Below, in pieces: positions 41,488-50,592 of a DNA stretch of 61,177 nucleotides. Numbering within the stretch: position 1 is the first letter of the stretch; each line of letters begins with the position of its first letter. The position numbers were made by a program, and so were the translations under genes. The DNA lies in NCBI GenBank assembly GCA_023284085.1, contig JAKVHY010000035.1, positions 1 to 61,177 on the forward strand, read 5' to 3'. The notes under the pieces were generated by a model, which was not told the origin of the DNA, made no database searches, and saw only the letters and a list, made by a program, of their open reading frames with translations. The DNA is from Shewanella benthica. GTDB taxonomy: Bacteria > Pseudomonadota > Gammaproteobacteria > Enterobacterales > Shewanellaceae.

Positions 41488-41957
41488 CATTATTTAGCCA
41501 TCGATTACTTAACCAGCTACCGCTGAGCGTGGTGCTATTTTTGTTTTTGCTTTTTTCATTTAGCAGCCAGGCACAACCCTTAGCAGGCTCAGCGCAATCC
41601 GCGGCCAACCCGCACGATTATGCTCTGGTGTTCTTCTTTCGCTCAGACTGCCCCTATTGCCATCAATTTGCACCGAAGTTACTGCAACTAGCCGCGCAGA
41701 CAAGCACTTACACCTATGCGTTTTCGCTGGACAACAAAGGCATCCCAGGCTTTGAAGTGCCCATTCCAGCTACCCCGGATATCGCCAGTACGTTTTTTGA
41801 TAATCCGCGCAGTGTGACGGTGCCAGCGTCATTTTTAATTAACGTCAACACCCGCAAGTTTGTCAGATTGACGGTAGGTGATGTGAGTCAGGCGCAGTTG
41901 CAGCAAAGTTACCTTAATTCACTCAATGACCCGCTGGTCATTGCCAGTATGCAATAG
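41484..41957 (+). CDS. trbB: Thioredoxin-fold protein TrbB (DsbC-like)
   Basis: A 157-residue periplasmic oxidoreductase. The signal (about 14-31) ends FSSQA. FFFRSDCPYCHQFAPKLLQL (about 50-69) has the CPYC active site, and TVPASFLIN (about 113-121) the cis-Pro loop. In F, TrbB is a disulfide isomerase that helps fold TraU, TraN and TraH, all cysteine-rich here too. Overlaps the preceding membrane protein gene. Confidence 0.92.
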   Translation: MTLFSHRLLNQLPLSVVLFLFLLFSFSSQAQPLAGSAQSAANPHDYALVFFFRSDCPYCHQFAPKLLQLAAQTSTYTYAFSLDNKGIPGFEVPIPATPDIASTFFDNPRSVTVPASFLINVNTRKFVRLTVGDVSQAQLQQSYLNSLNDPLVIASMQ

Positions 41958-41965
41958 GAGCTGAC

Positions 41966-42172
41966 ATGAACACCTTAGCAACGATGATTAATATCAATCT
42001 CATTATTAGCATTCTATTAGCGCTGGTTATTTTTCAGTTTGTGCTCACGCCACTGCACCGCTTAGTCAGTTGCTTCATTTATCGCAATGTCATGGTCAAG
42101 CGTGAAGCCATGGCCAGAGCCAGCACCAAAACAACAGTCGACGCTAAACAAAGTAAGGAACGCTCAACATGA
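41966..42172 (+). CDS. Small membrane protein between trbB and traH
   Basis: A 68-residue protein with one membrane helix (about 9-28, NLIISILLALVIFQFVLTPL) and a basic C-terminal tail (RNVMVKREAMARASTKTTVD). F encodes trbJ and trbF in this interval. Its stop overlaps the traH start (ATGA). It may hold a Tra component to the inner membrane, but function is unknown. Confidence 0.7.
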   Translation: MNTLATMININLIISILLALVIFQFVLTPLHRLVSCFIYRNVMVKREAMARASTKTTVDAKQSKERST

Positions 42173-43575
42173 GAGACTTACCCAACAGCGCCTTGCCCAA
42201 CGTGAGAGTCGCCTTACTCTCAGCCGCTATCACGGTATCCCTACTGTCGCCGATGGCTCATGCCTCAGGGGTGGGTGGCTCCCTCAATGACTTTTTCAAT
42301 GAACTGGGTTATGCCAATAACGTCACTAACCCCGCGGCCTTTAAAGGCCAAAGTGCCAATTACTACTCTGGAGGAAATTTGTTTGTGCGCAGCCCTATTC
42401 GGGACGCACAGCTCATCAGTGTGCAGATGCCCAGTGTGGCCGCAGGGTGTGGAGGCATCGACATGTTCATGGGCGGGTTTAGCCACATCAATTCCAATGC
42501 CATCGTACAGCAGGGTAAAGCCATTATCGCCAATGCGGTGCCGTTTGCGGTGGATTTAGCGCTGCAAACCTGGGCACCACAGATAAAGCAGATTAAAGAT
42601 ACCCTGACCGCTATCGCGGATAAGTACCTCAATCAGTCGATTAACTCCTGTGAAGCCGCTCAAGCGGGGGTCTCAGCCTTAGCCGGCTTTGCGGGCGCTG
42701 GCAGTCAAAAATACATTTGCGCCACCATGGGCACGCAGAACAATGCCTTTGCTGATTGGGTGGCGGGTCAACAGGAATGTGGCGCGGGCGGTCAAGCCAA
42801 TAACCAACTCGCGAACGCGAAAAATGACCCCGCACTTAAGGATATGGTGCGCAGAAGCAATAATATCGTCTGGGCGGCAATTCTAGAAAACAGCTTCTTA
42901 TCCAGTGATACCACGCTGGCAGAATTCCTCATGTCGATTTCAGGCACCTACATTTACGATGCAGCTGGCAATGCGCGTGGCTACGGCTCACTGCTCACCG
43001 ATAACAATAACCTGATTAGCAGCTTGCTTGAGGGCGGCAAAGCCGACACCTACGTCTGCAGCAATAAGTCGCCAGATAAGTGCCTCGCTCCCACTCAAAA
43101 GACCATCACAATCTCGCCCAATTACGGCCTGCAATACCGCGTCGATAACATGCTCAGAGACATTGCCACCAAAATGAAAAATGACCTGGTGCTCTCTAAT
43201 AAAGACAAATCGTTACTTGAGTATTCAACCTTGCCCGTCATGACCTTTATTCGCACCGAGATGGAAGCCGGGCTTGACCCACAAACCAGCACCTACGCCA
43301 AAATCGTCAGTGTCGAGCTCATCACCCGCTACCTGCAAGACATGCTGTCGGTAGTTAAAACCTCCATCACCGCCACCAACAATGACCCCAAAGACATTGA
43401 CCGTATCGAGAGAGACATCATCCACGCCAACCGTTTTTTGGATGGCTTGTCGGCCAAAGCCAAACAGGAGGCCACCACGGCCCACGACCTCATCATGCAA
43501 AACCTGAAACTGAAACAACAAATCACCGGCAACATGAGTGCCAAGGCCCGCAGCAACGTGAACTTTAAGGGGTAG
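42169..43575 (+). CDS. traH: Conjugative relaxosome/pilus accessory protein TraH
   Basis: A 468-residue periplasmic protein. The signal peptide ends SPMAHA. SGGNLFVRSPIRDAQLISVQ and MPSVAAGCGGIDMFMGGFSH (about 65-105) form the TraH signature, and C-terminal coiled-coil-like helices follow (about 395-455). TraH forms part of the mating-pair and pilus assembly subcomplex with TraF, TraU, TraW and TrbB. Conserved cysteines support dependence on TrbB. Confidence 0.94.
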   Translation: MRDLPNSALPNVRVALLSAAITVSLLSPMAHASGVGGSLNDFFNELGYANNVTNPAAFKGQSANYYSGGNLFVRSPIRDAQLISVQMPSVAAGCGGIDMFMGGFSHINSNAIVQQGKAIIANAVPFAVDLALQTWAPQIKQIKDTLTAIADKYLNQSINSCEAAQAGVSALAGFAGAGSQKYICATMGTQNNAFADWVAGQQECGAGGQANNQLANAKNDPALKDMVRRSNNIVWAAILENSFLSSDTTLAEFLMSISGTYIYDAAGNARGYGSLLTDNNNLISSLLEGGKADTYVCSNKSPDKCLAPTQKTITISPNYGLQYRVDNMLRDIATKMKNDLVLSNKDKSLLEYSTLPVMTFIRTEMEAGLDPQTSTYAKIVSVELITRYLQDMLSVVKTSITATNNDPKDIDRIERDIIHANRFLDGLSAKAKQEATTAHDLIMQNLKLKQQITGNMSAKARSNVNFKG

Positions 43576-43579
43576 CCAA

Positions 43580-46444
43580 ATGGCTGTTGAAATCTTTACC
43601 TACAGTAATGGCGACGTGGCCAAGGTCATCTTCAATGCCATTGCGTCCCTGTTCGCCTCGAAGGGCTTCGGGAGCATGATAAGTATCTGCGCCCTGTTTG
43701 CCGTGGTGGCGACCGCCTTTCAGTTCTTTATCAAACGTGACCATAACGGCATCATGAAATGGGGCGCTGTGTATTTTGCGGTGCCGCTGTTTTTGATTAA
43801 TACCACTACCTCAGTGCAAATCACCGACCTGACAGACCCCACAGGCAATTACCATGTAGCCAACGTGCCAGCGATAGTCGCTTACCCGACGTCCTGGTCC
43901 TCTCACTATATGTATGCCACCACGAAACTGGTCGAAGATATCTTTCACGTACCCAGTGATGAGCAGTACAGCAAAACTGGGATGATGTTTGGCGCCAAGC
44001 TGTACCGCCTCTCCCGTCAAAGCCAGATAGAGAACAGTGAGCTTAAGGGCTATTGGCAGCACTACCTCACCAGTTGTATTCAGGGGGATATCTTACTCAA
44101 CCACAAATACACCTGGAAGCAACTCGCCGACGCCCCCGATATCTGGGCTTTTCTCGCCAGCAACAATCCGTCACCGCTCAGAGCCATACAAATGGGCGAC
44201 AATGATTTTCCCGTATGCAAAGACGCCCTGCCCAGACTCAAAAGAATGTTTGAGACCGAGGCCAATCACGGCCTCACCTTCTTAGGCCAATGGGTGTTTG
44301 GTAAAAATAAAACGCCCAGCGACCAAACCTTTCTTAACAGCAGTCTCACCAATGGCTATCAGCGCTACGCCGACATCAGCAAAAGCGCATCACAAATCAC
44401 CTTACAAAACATGACCATTAACGCCATAAGGGAAGGCTTAATGGACGGCGCCGCCGTCAATAACAATACCGCTGCAGCGTTCAATTACGCCTATACCCAA
44501 AACAAGATGCAAACCACCTCCATGTGGGCAGGCATGGCCCTGCAAGCCCGCGAGTTCTTGCCGATGCTGCAATCCATTTTATTTTTACTGTTCGGCTGTG
44601 TCGCCTTTTTAGTCGTGGCCATCGCCATGCTGCCCCAGCTCACCTTTCTGGTACTGGGTAACTACATCAAAGGCTTTATCTACCTCGGCACCTGGCCGGT
44701 GATGTTTGCCTTAATCAACTTCATCATGACCACCCGCCTGTCACTGAGCTCCACCGGCATTACGGACATTTACCAAGGCATCACCCTGAGTAACGTTGAC
44801 CCACTGCAAGAGATGCACGCAAGATGGGCCGCCATGACCGGCTTTCTCATGATGAGCGTCCCAATACTCATTGTGCCACTGATTATGAAAGGCGGCGCCT
44901 CCGTCATGAGCAGCATGTCACACCAGTTCTCCGGCATGATGAACAGCGTCAACGCCCGCACCTCGGCCAGTGCCGCCAGTGGTGATATCAACTTAGGCAA
45001 TGCCCAAGTCGATAACTACAGCTACAACAACACCCACGCCAATAAACTGGATACCGCAGGACTCGACCGTACCCACGGTTTTACCCAGCAAGACAGCGAC
45101 GGTTACAGCACCACAAGCTTTGATAGTGGCAAACAAGTGATAACCGGCAGTGGCGCACTCAGTGGAGGACTGGCCTTTAGCGTCAATGGTAACGACCTAA
45201 TGTCGCAATCCTACACCCAATCCGCCTCAAACAGCTTAAACGCCAGTCACACCTCAGGCGAATCGCTAAGTCAAAGCACCGCAGCCGCATCGAGTCAGGC
45301 CATGAACCTCAGCCACGGCACCAGTCAAAGCAGCAGTTATGGCAGCAATAGCGCCACAGGCAACAGCGGCACGCACAGCAAAGCCTTCAATGAAACCAGC
45401 AGCAGCGTGGATAATTACGCCCAAGAATTTGGTATCACCAAATCTGAAGCCTGGGAAGACGCCATCAGACTCAACGCGATGCAAGAAGCAGGACTTAATG
45501 TGGGCACGCCAGGCAATGGACTGACAGGCCTTAACGCCTACGTAAAAGGGTCTATGGGCTCATCACAATCAACCAGTGAAACCGATGGCACCGCCCTCAG
45601 TGACGGCGAACGCACCAGTCAATTACAAAGCTGGCAAGAGACCTTCAACAGCAACATTCAGTCGGTCAAAAGCTACAACAGCGGCGAGCAAGCCAGTGAC
45701 ACGCACGGCCAGAGTGACAGCGCCATGACCAGCTTTGTCGATAACATCACCCAAAGTGAAAACGCCGCCATCAGCCAGCAAGCCCAGCTCGCCGAATCAC
45801 AAAACTATACAGATGCAGCCAGCCGCGTTGAAAGCGGTTCATTGTCCATCGGGCGTAACTTCGATCAAGATTTTGTGAATTATGTAATGAATGAGCGTGA
45901 TGAAGAAGGTGATGCCATGGCGATCATCAAAGGTGAAACCGCAGGCACCAAAGCGCAACGAACCGAGTTATTAGAGCAATTCAGTCAAAGCGACGGCATC
46001 AAAGATATCGCCGCGCAGTACGCCAATGAGTCGATACCGCAAAATCGGGATGATGTGATGCAGGCTCACCAGCAACAAGCTGATAATCTCAATTTTAACA
46101 AAATACAAACCGACAACTATATCCCCCGCGCCTCAGAAAACATGTTGCAAGCGGGCATGGATGAACCACAACCGCGTTATTACAGTCAAGGCGCACAAGA
46201 CCAGATCACTGCAACGGCCTCTCAAGGACAGCGTGAAATTTTGGATGATGTACACGTTGAAGAGCGCAACCACACTCCTGCATCAGTGACCGCTATAGAC
46301 AAAGAGCAGGCACGAGCCGATGCCGAGATCGAACACTCACTGACCAACATCATGACGTCCCAAAAACAAGATCAAGCCGTCGATGAACAACTTGAACAGA
46401 TAAAACGCGAGTCGAGCCCATTTAGCCCAGGTAATAAATTGTAA
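43580..46444 (+). CDS. traG: Mating-pair stabilisation and pilus assembly protein TraG
   Basis: A 954-residue inner-membrane protein. The N-terminal half (about 1-460) has membrane helices near 15-50, 55-75, 325-350, 355-385 and 415-435 (MLQSILFLLFGCVAFLVVAI, GFLMMSVPILIVPLIM). The C-terminal half is a long Ser-, Gln- and Asn-rich periplasmic region with repeated SQS, TSQS and SGES-type patches. In F the N-domain is for piliation and the C-domain for mating-pair stabilisation and entry exclusion recognition in the recipient. Low-complexity repeats make this half likely to vary quickly. Confidence 0.92.
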   Translation: MAVEIFTYSNGDVAKVIFNAIASLFASKGFGSMISICALFAVVATAFQFFIKRDHNGIMKWGAVYFAVPLFLINTTTSVQITDLTDPTGNYHVANVPAIVAYPTSWSSHYMYATTKLVEDIFHVPSDEQYSKTGMMFGAKLYRLSRQSQIENSELKGYWQHYLTSCIQGDILLNHKYTWKQLADAPDIWAFLASNNPSPLRAIQMGDNDFPVCKDALPRLKRMFETEANHGLTFLGQWVFGKNKTPSDQTFLNSSLTNGYQRYADISKSASQITLQNMTINAIREGLMDGAAVNNNTAAAFNYAYTQNKMQTTSMWAGMALQAREFLPMLQSILFLLFGCVAFLVVAIAMLPQLTFLVLGNYIKGFIYLGTWPVMFALINFIMTTRLSLSSTGITDIYQGITLSNVDPLQEMHARWAAMTGFLMMSVPILIVPLIMKGGASVMSSMSHQFSGMMNSVNARTSASAASGDINLGNAQVDNYSYNNTHANKLDTAGLDRTHGFTQQDSDGYSTTSFDSGKQVITGSGALSGGLAFSVNGNDLMSQSYTQSASNSLNASHTSGESLSQSTAAASSQAMNLSHGTSQSSSYGSNSATGNSGTHSKAFNETSSSVDNYAQEFGITKSEAWEDAIRLNAMQEAGLNVGTPGNGLTGLNAYVKGSMGSSQSTSETDGTALSDGERTSQLQSWQETFNSNIQSVKSYNSGEQASDTHGQSDSAMTSFVDNITQSENAAISQQAQLAESQNYTDAASRVESGSLSIGRNFDQDFVNYVMNERDEEGDAMAIIKGETAGTKAQRTELLEQFSQSDGIKDIAAQYANESIPQNRDDVMQAHQQQADNLNFNKIQTDNYIPRASENMLQAGMDEPQPRYYSQGAQDQITATASQGQREILDDVHVEERNHTPASVTAIDKEQARADAEIEHSLTNIMTSQKQDQAVDEQLEQIKRESSPFSPGNKL

Positions 46445-46483
46445 TATGATGAATTGTCTTTTTATTAGCCGGAAATCAACATC

Positions 46484-47050
46484 ATGAAATTAGTTAGCAC
46501 CCTGTTACTGTCACTGAGCCTGCTCAGCAGCGCGACCTTAGCGGAGACCACTTTGTTTGGTCTCACGCTGGGGAAATCTCCCCTTAACGAAGTGAAGCAG
46601 CGCTACACGCTGAAAGGGGAAGATACGACCTCTAGCACCCCTGACAGTTGGCACTATTACAAAGTGTCAGGCGATCAATTCAGTGAACCCAACATCAAAC
46701 ATGCCGTGTTGTACTTTGATGGTGGGCAAGTGTTAGGCCGCGTGACGTTGAGGTTCCCAAGTTCACTTAAAAGCTTTGACCACATAGATAAATTTTTAAG
46801 TCAGAAGTATCCCCGAGTGATCACACCGGCATTCGAGCCAAATCAACTTCAGCTTCGCCGCACAGACTTCCAAGATAGCTATACCCAAGTAAAACTCACA
46901 TACGGCTATTACGGCACAAATGTAACCTACGCCGACCTAGATTACCGCAAGGCCATTAAGCACGCTATCGCCAAGAAAAAAGCCGCCAATGACAGCCAAT
47001 CTGTTGCCAAGAAACCCATAAGGAAACCGCCCCATGACGACGAACAGTAA
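46484..47050 (+). CDS. Exported hypothetical protein between traG and traD
   Basis: A 188-residue protein with a signal peptide ending SSATLA (about 1-20) and mature start ETTLFGLTLGKSPLNEVKQR. It has beta-rich segments (HAVLYFDGGQVLGRVTLRFP) and a lysine-rich tail. In F this interval encodes the entry and surface exclusion proteins TraS and TraT. This protein resembles neither, so it is only a positional candidate for exclusion. It overlaps traD by 17 bases. Confidence 0.7.
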   Translation: MKLVSTLLLSLSLLSSATLAETTLFGLTLGKSPLNEVKQRYTLKGEDTTSSTPDSWHYYKVSGDQFSEPNIKHAVLYFDGGQVLGRVTLRFPSSLKSFDHIDKFLSQKYPRVITPAFEPNQLQLRRTDFQDSYTQVKLTYGYYGTNVTYADLDYRKAIKHAIAKKKAANDSQSVAKKPIRKPPHDDEQ

Positions 47051-49181
47051 ACGCGCCAAGAGCAGTAACTACACCCGTGGGGGACAGATATTATTCCATA
47101 ACCTGCGGATGTTCATTCAGGTTAACGCGGTACTTATCCGCTGGACCTGTTACGGAGTCTTACTGCTGACCGCCCTACTTTGTTTTATGTTCCTTGAACA
47201 AGAAACCCTGTTTGGCGCTTATCATTACTGGCTTAACCAGACCGTGAGCCTGATGAAGCCCGACAGCCATATCATTCAGACAGAGTGGCAAGGTAAGGTA
47301 TATACCAGCACCTTGGGCGAGCAACTGCGTAACCCGACACTGATTGAAGCCAATGCCCGCTTCATACTGTGGACACAGATTTACTTCCTCATCAGCGCCA
47401 TGATAGGACTGGTGTTCCTTGTCTCAACCATGTGGTGGTTTAAGAAAAAAGGTGACGAACAAACCGAAGAACACTTTATTCGAGGCATGCAAAAAGCCTC
47501 TCCCGAAGCGCTGGCCAAGCTTCTTAAAAAGAAGAAAAGCCAATCCGACTTTAAACTTGATGGCTTAGCCATTTTTAAAAACCGATTTGAAGTCCAGCAT
47601 CTACTCATTGATGGCACCACCGGCGCCGGTAAATCGGTGGCGCTGCGCAAGTTCTTAACCTGGATAAGAGCGCGAGGTGATAAGGCGGTTATTTATGACA
47701 AGGGCTGCACCTTTGTCAGTAAGTTTTATAACCCTGAAACCGATGTAATACTGAACCCCTTTGATGAGCGCTGCGCCTTTTGGGACATATGGTGTGATGC
47801 CGTAGAGCCGTCTGATTTTGAGAACATGGCCAGTGCGCTTATTCCCCAGCACGGCGAAGGCGACCCGTTTTGGGTGCAATCAGCCAGAACCATCTTCTCC
47901 AGTACCGCGTTCAAGATGATGGAGGAAAGCGAGAAAGACCGCACCACAGAGCGCTTACTGGAATTGATGCTCACCTCAGAGCTTGAATCCTTGAGTGAAT
48001 ACCTTAAAGGCACAGAATCCGCCTCCCTTGTCTCTGACAAAATACAAAAAACCGCCATATCGATTAAGTCGGTACTGGCCGCTTATATCAAGTCCCTGCG
48101 CTTCTTAGAAGGGCTGGATAAAAAAAATGATAACGGCAAATTCATTCGGCCTAAGTTCTCGATACGTGACTGGGTTAAGGATGACAATGAAACGGGCTTT
48201 CTGTTCCTGTCCAGTAACGCCCAACAACATGCCTCCCTGCGCCCTCTCATCTCTATGTGGTTGTCTATCGCCTCGACCGCCATCTTAGAGCAAGAAGAAA
48301 ACCCAGACCGTCGTATTTGGGTGATTATGGATGAAGCCCCAAGTCTACATAAACTGCCGGAGCTCGCAGAGACCATTGCCGAAGTACGCAAGTTCGGCGG
48401 CTGTTATGTCATAGGTATTCAGTCGTTTGCTCAGCTGAAAAAAGTCTATGGCCAGAACGCAGCGGCTGAGATGTTCGACCTCCTCAACACCCGCCTATTT
48501 TTCCGCTCACCGTCTAATGAGATGGCCAAAATATCCTCTCAGGACTTAGGCGAGCAGGAAGTGGATATCTCCAAAGAGCAATACAGCTACGGCGCCAATG
48601 AAATCAGGGACGGCGTATCGCTGGGACACCAGACCATCACCCGCCCTGTAGTGACAGCATCCGAAATTATGCAATTGGAAGACTTGCAGTTTTGGTTACG
48701 CACGCCCGGCAACTACCCCGTGACCCGCATCGATTTAGTCTTCGATAAAAGGCGCTCAGTGTGCGCGCCTTTCATCAAACGGGAATACACCCAATCAGAG
48801 AAAATGAAGCAACTGGAGTGGAGCCTGAACTACCACCAATACAGCGCCGTGCAGTATTTTGGCGGCAAAGCCGATAAGACAAAACTGCAAACCGTTCATG
48901 ACGCGATGTATGAAGGCGATGAATATGATGAAGAGCGTAAAGCCGAAGTTATCCGCATGACCGCGCTGGCTGAAAAAACCAATGTGGTCGCAAAAGACCT
49001 TGCAGACAAAAGCAAAGGGGCCAAATCCACTGGCGAGCCAACACCCGATAAAACCGCTGACGATAAGGCCAAGAAAAAGCAAAATGAAGCGCAGAAGCAA
49101 GCCGCCCTTAACGAGCAGCAAACTGAAGATGCCCTGCACTTTGAAGAGCAGCAGATCGTCTCAGATGAAATGGAGGTGTAA
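47034..49181 (+). CDS. traD: Type IV coupling protein TraD
   Basis: A 715-residue coupling ATPase. Two N-terminal membrane helices (about 33-55 and 105-130) precede the motor. Walker A is LIDGTTGAGKSVALRKFLTW (about 187-206) and Walker B RIWVIMDEAPSLHKLPE (about 422-438), with KFGGCYVIGIQSFAQLKKVYG after it. It links the TraI relaxosome to the T4SS channel. The Lys-, Glu- and Gln-rich C-terminal tail resembles that of F TraD, whose tail binds TraM. No TraM is recognised here. Confidence 0.94.
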   Translation: MTTNSKRAKSSNYTRGGQILFHNLRMFIQVNAVLIRWTCYGVLLLTALLCFMFLEQETLFGAYHYWLNQTVSLMKPDSHIIQTEWQGKVYTSTLGEQLRNPTLIEANARFILWTQIYFLISAMIGLVFLVSTMWWFKKKGDEQTEEHFIRGMQKASPEALAKLLKKKKSQSDFKLDGLAIFKNRFEVQHLLIDGTTGAGKSVALRKFLTWIRARGDKAVIYDKGCTFVSKFYNPETDVILNPFDERCAFWDIWCDAVEPSDFENMASALIPQHGEGDPFWVQSARTIFSSTAFKMMEESEKDRTTERLLELMLTSELESLSEYLKGTESASLVSDKIQKTAISIKSVLAAYIKSLRFLEGLDKKNDNGKFIRPKFSIRDWVKDDNETGFLFLSSNAQQHASLRPLISMWLSIASTAILEQEENPDRRIWVIMDEAPSLHKLPELAETIAEVRKFGGCYVIGIQSFAQLKKVYGQNAAAEMFDLLNTRLFFRSPSNEMAKISSQDLGEQEVDISKEQYSYGANEIRDGVSLGHQTITRPVVTASEIMQLEDLQFWLRTPGNYPVTRIDLVFDKRRSVCAPFIKREYTQSEKMKQLEWSLNYHQYSAVQYFGGKADKTKLQTVHDAMYEGDEYDEERKAEVIRMTALAEKTNVVAKDLADKSKGAKSTGEPTPDKTADDKAKKKQNEAQKQAALNEQQTEDALHFEEQQIVSDEMEV

Positions 49182-49184
49182 CAG

Positions 49185-49379
49185 ATGACCCAATCAGAAT
49201 TGACAACACGTTACCGGGCAAACTTACCCAGCAATAACGTGGTTTCTATTGAGGCTAAAAAACGTTGCCAAATTTTAAGAGATATTGAATTCAAAAATGA
49301 ATTGATATCACTCGGGTTGAGTCAAGAAGACGTTAAAGAACAAATCAATCTTTCCTCCATTACGCCAAAGCAGGAATAA
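49185..49379 (+). CDS. Small hypothetical protein after traD
   Basis: A 64-residue soluble protein (TQSELTTRYRANLPSNNVVS and a C-terminal SLGLSQEDVKEQINLSSITP), with three bases between traD's stop and its ATG. The tight spacing implies co-translation with traD. No domain recognised. Confidence 0.65.
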   Translation: MTQSELTTRYRANLPSNNVVSIEAKKRCQILRDIEFKNELISLGLSQEDVKEQINLSSITPKQE

Positions 49380-49448
49380 CACACTCAGGATCACGTTCAA
49401 CGACTGATTAGCCACTATCCACAAAACAACATTCACAAGGAATGACAA

Positions 49449-50027
49449 ATGACATTACCAAAAACACTCGGACTCAACCTCGCGCTCATAGGCTTACTCT
49501 CTGCTTGCGGCAGTACACCGTTTGTTGAACAAAGCACAGGCATTAATTTACTGCAAACTAATCAGGCTGTGTACACCCTGGTCAACTTGCACCCCAACCC
49601 CGGCAACAACCGTATGTACTCGGTTAACTATCAGCAAGCAGGATTTATCCCTCGATGCACAGAGGTACAAATACAAAATTACAATGGCAAGGTGCTGACT
49701 TTTAAAACCGCAATGGATGAGCAGGTATATACCTTAATCAAACATGGTTCGTCACCTGACTTTCCGCGCTATCTAAACAAATACTTTGGCACCCATTGCG
49801 ACAATGAAAAAGTGAACACATTGAGCGTAATTGACCAAGAGGGAATAGACAGCGGTAAAGCCTTAATCGGGATGAGCAAAGACGGAGTAGCATTAGCAAT
49901 TGGTTACCCTCCGGAGCACAAAACGCCCTCACTCAAAAACAATCGATGGCTTTACTGGGCAAGCCGTTGGGATAAATTTGCGGTGTTCTTTGATAAAGAC
50001 GGTCTAGTCAAACAAATTCAAGATTAA
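49449..50027 (+). CDS. Lipoprotein between traD and traI
   Basis: A 192-residue lipoprotein with signal and lipobox GLLSACGST (cysteine about 20). The mature part has GKVLTFKTAMDEQVYTLIKH and a C-terminal GMSKDGVALAIGYPPEHKTP, a pattern seen in SmpA/OmlA-like small beta domains. An AAGGAATGACAA site precedes the ATG. As an outer-membrane lipoprotein in the tra region it could serve surface exclusion or core stabilisation. Both are guesses. Confidence 0.75.
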   Translation: MTLPKTLGLNLALIGLLSACGSTPFVEQSTGINLLQTNQAVYTLVNLHPNPGNNRMYSVNYQQAGFIPRCTEVQIQNYNGKVLTFKTAMDEQVYTLIKHGSSPDFPRYLNKYFGTHCDNEKVNTLSVIDQEGIDSGKALIGMSKDGVALAIGYPPEHKTPSLKNNRWLYWASRWDKFAVFFDKDGLVKQIQD

Positions 50028-50093
50028 GCGAGTCGGCGCAACACGTTTGTTGCGCCTAAAAATGAATTTGTTAACTCCCCAAAGGACACAACT

Positions 50094-50397
50094 ATGTTAA
50101 GCAATTTATTCTATTTTTATTAATGGTTTACTCATGTTCGTAGCAGGGATATCAGTAACTCAGTGTGTAGTGTTTGTTTTTTGGATTTACAAAGTATTAG
50201 CTTTTAACTCTGTAGAAGAACTCATTGCAATAACAGCCCTCAAATGGCATGAGGGCATTGTCACTGCATGGAATGTATCTGCTGGAATAACAGCAAAATT
50301 AACCCTATTAATCACAACGTACATTCTAATCCAACTTGTAATAAAAAAATCTATAGGAAATAAACGAAAAACAAAAATATCTTCAAATGAAAATTAA
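50094..50397 (+). pseudogene. Small membrane protein with an apparent one-base frameshift in a T run
   Basis: With AAAGGACAC before it, the ATG at 50094 reads MLSNLFYFY and stops. If one T of the five-T run at 50114-50118 is removed, the frame joins INGLLMFVAGISVTQCVVFV and continues to the stop at 50397, giving a protein of about 100 residues with two hydrophobic segments. As written, only an ATG at 50134 without a ribosome-binding site could start an 87-residue form. Sequencing error, recent mutation or slippage are all possible. Function unknown. Confidence 0.55.
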
Positions 50398-50592
50398 GCT
50401 ATTTGGTCAATGCGAGCACTATTTATATTGGACTAACCAATCCTATTTCACCGCATAAACCAACTTATTATTCGCCAAAAATTGTTTCCATCATTCAGAA
50501 ATTACCAAAGTGTTTTTTATAAATAGGACATTAAGCGAGTACAGATATAACAACGGTTCACTTCAACATCCAACTCAATACAGGAGTCATCC
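50398..50592. other. Upstream region of traI
   Basis: About 195 bases without a gene, AT-rich. CAGGAG lies seven bases before the traI ATG. The gap suggests traI may have a promoter of its own, but none is clear by eye. Confidence 0.4.
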
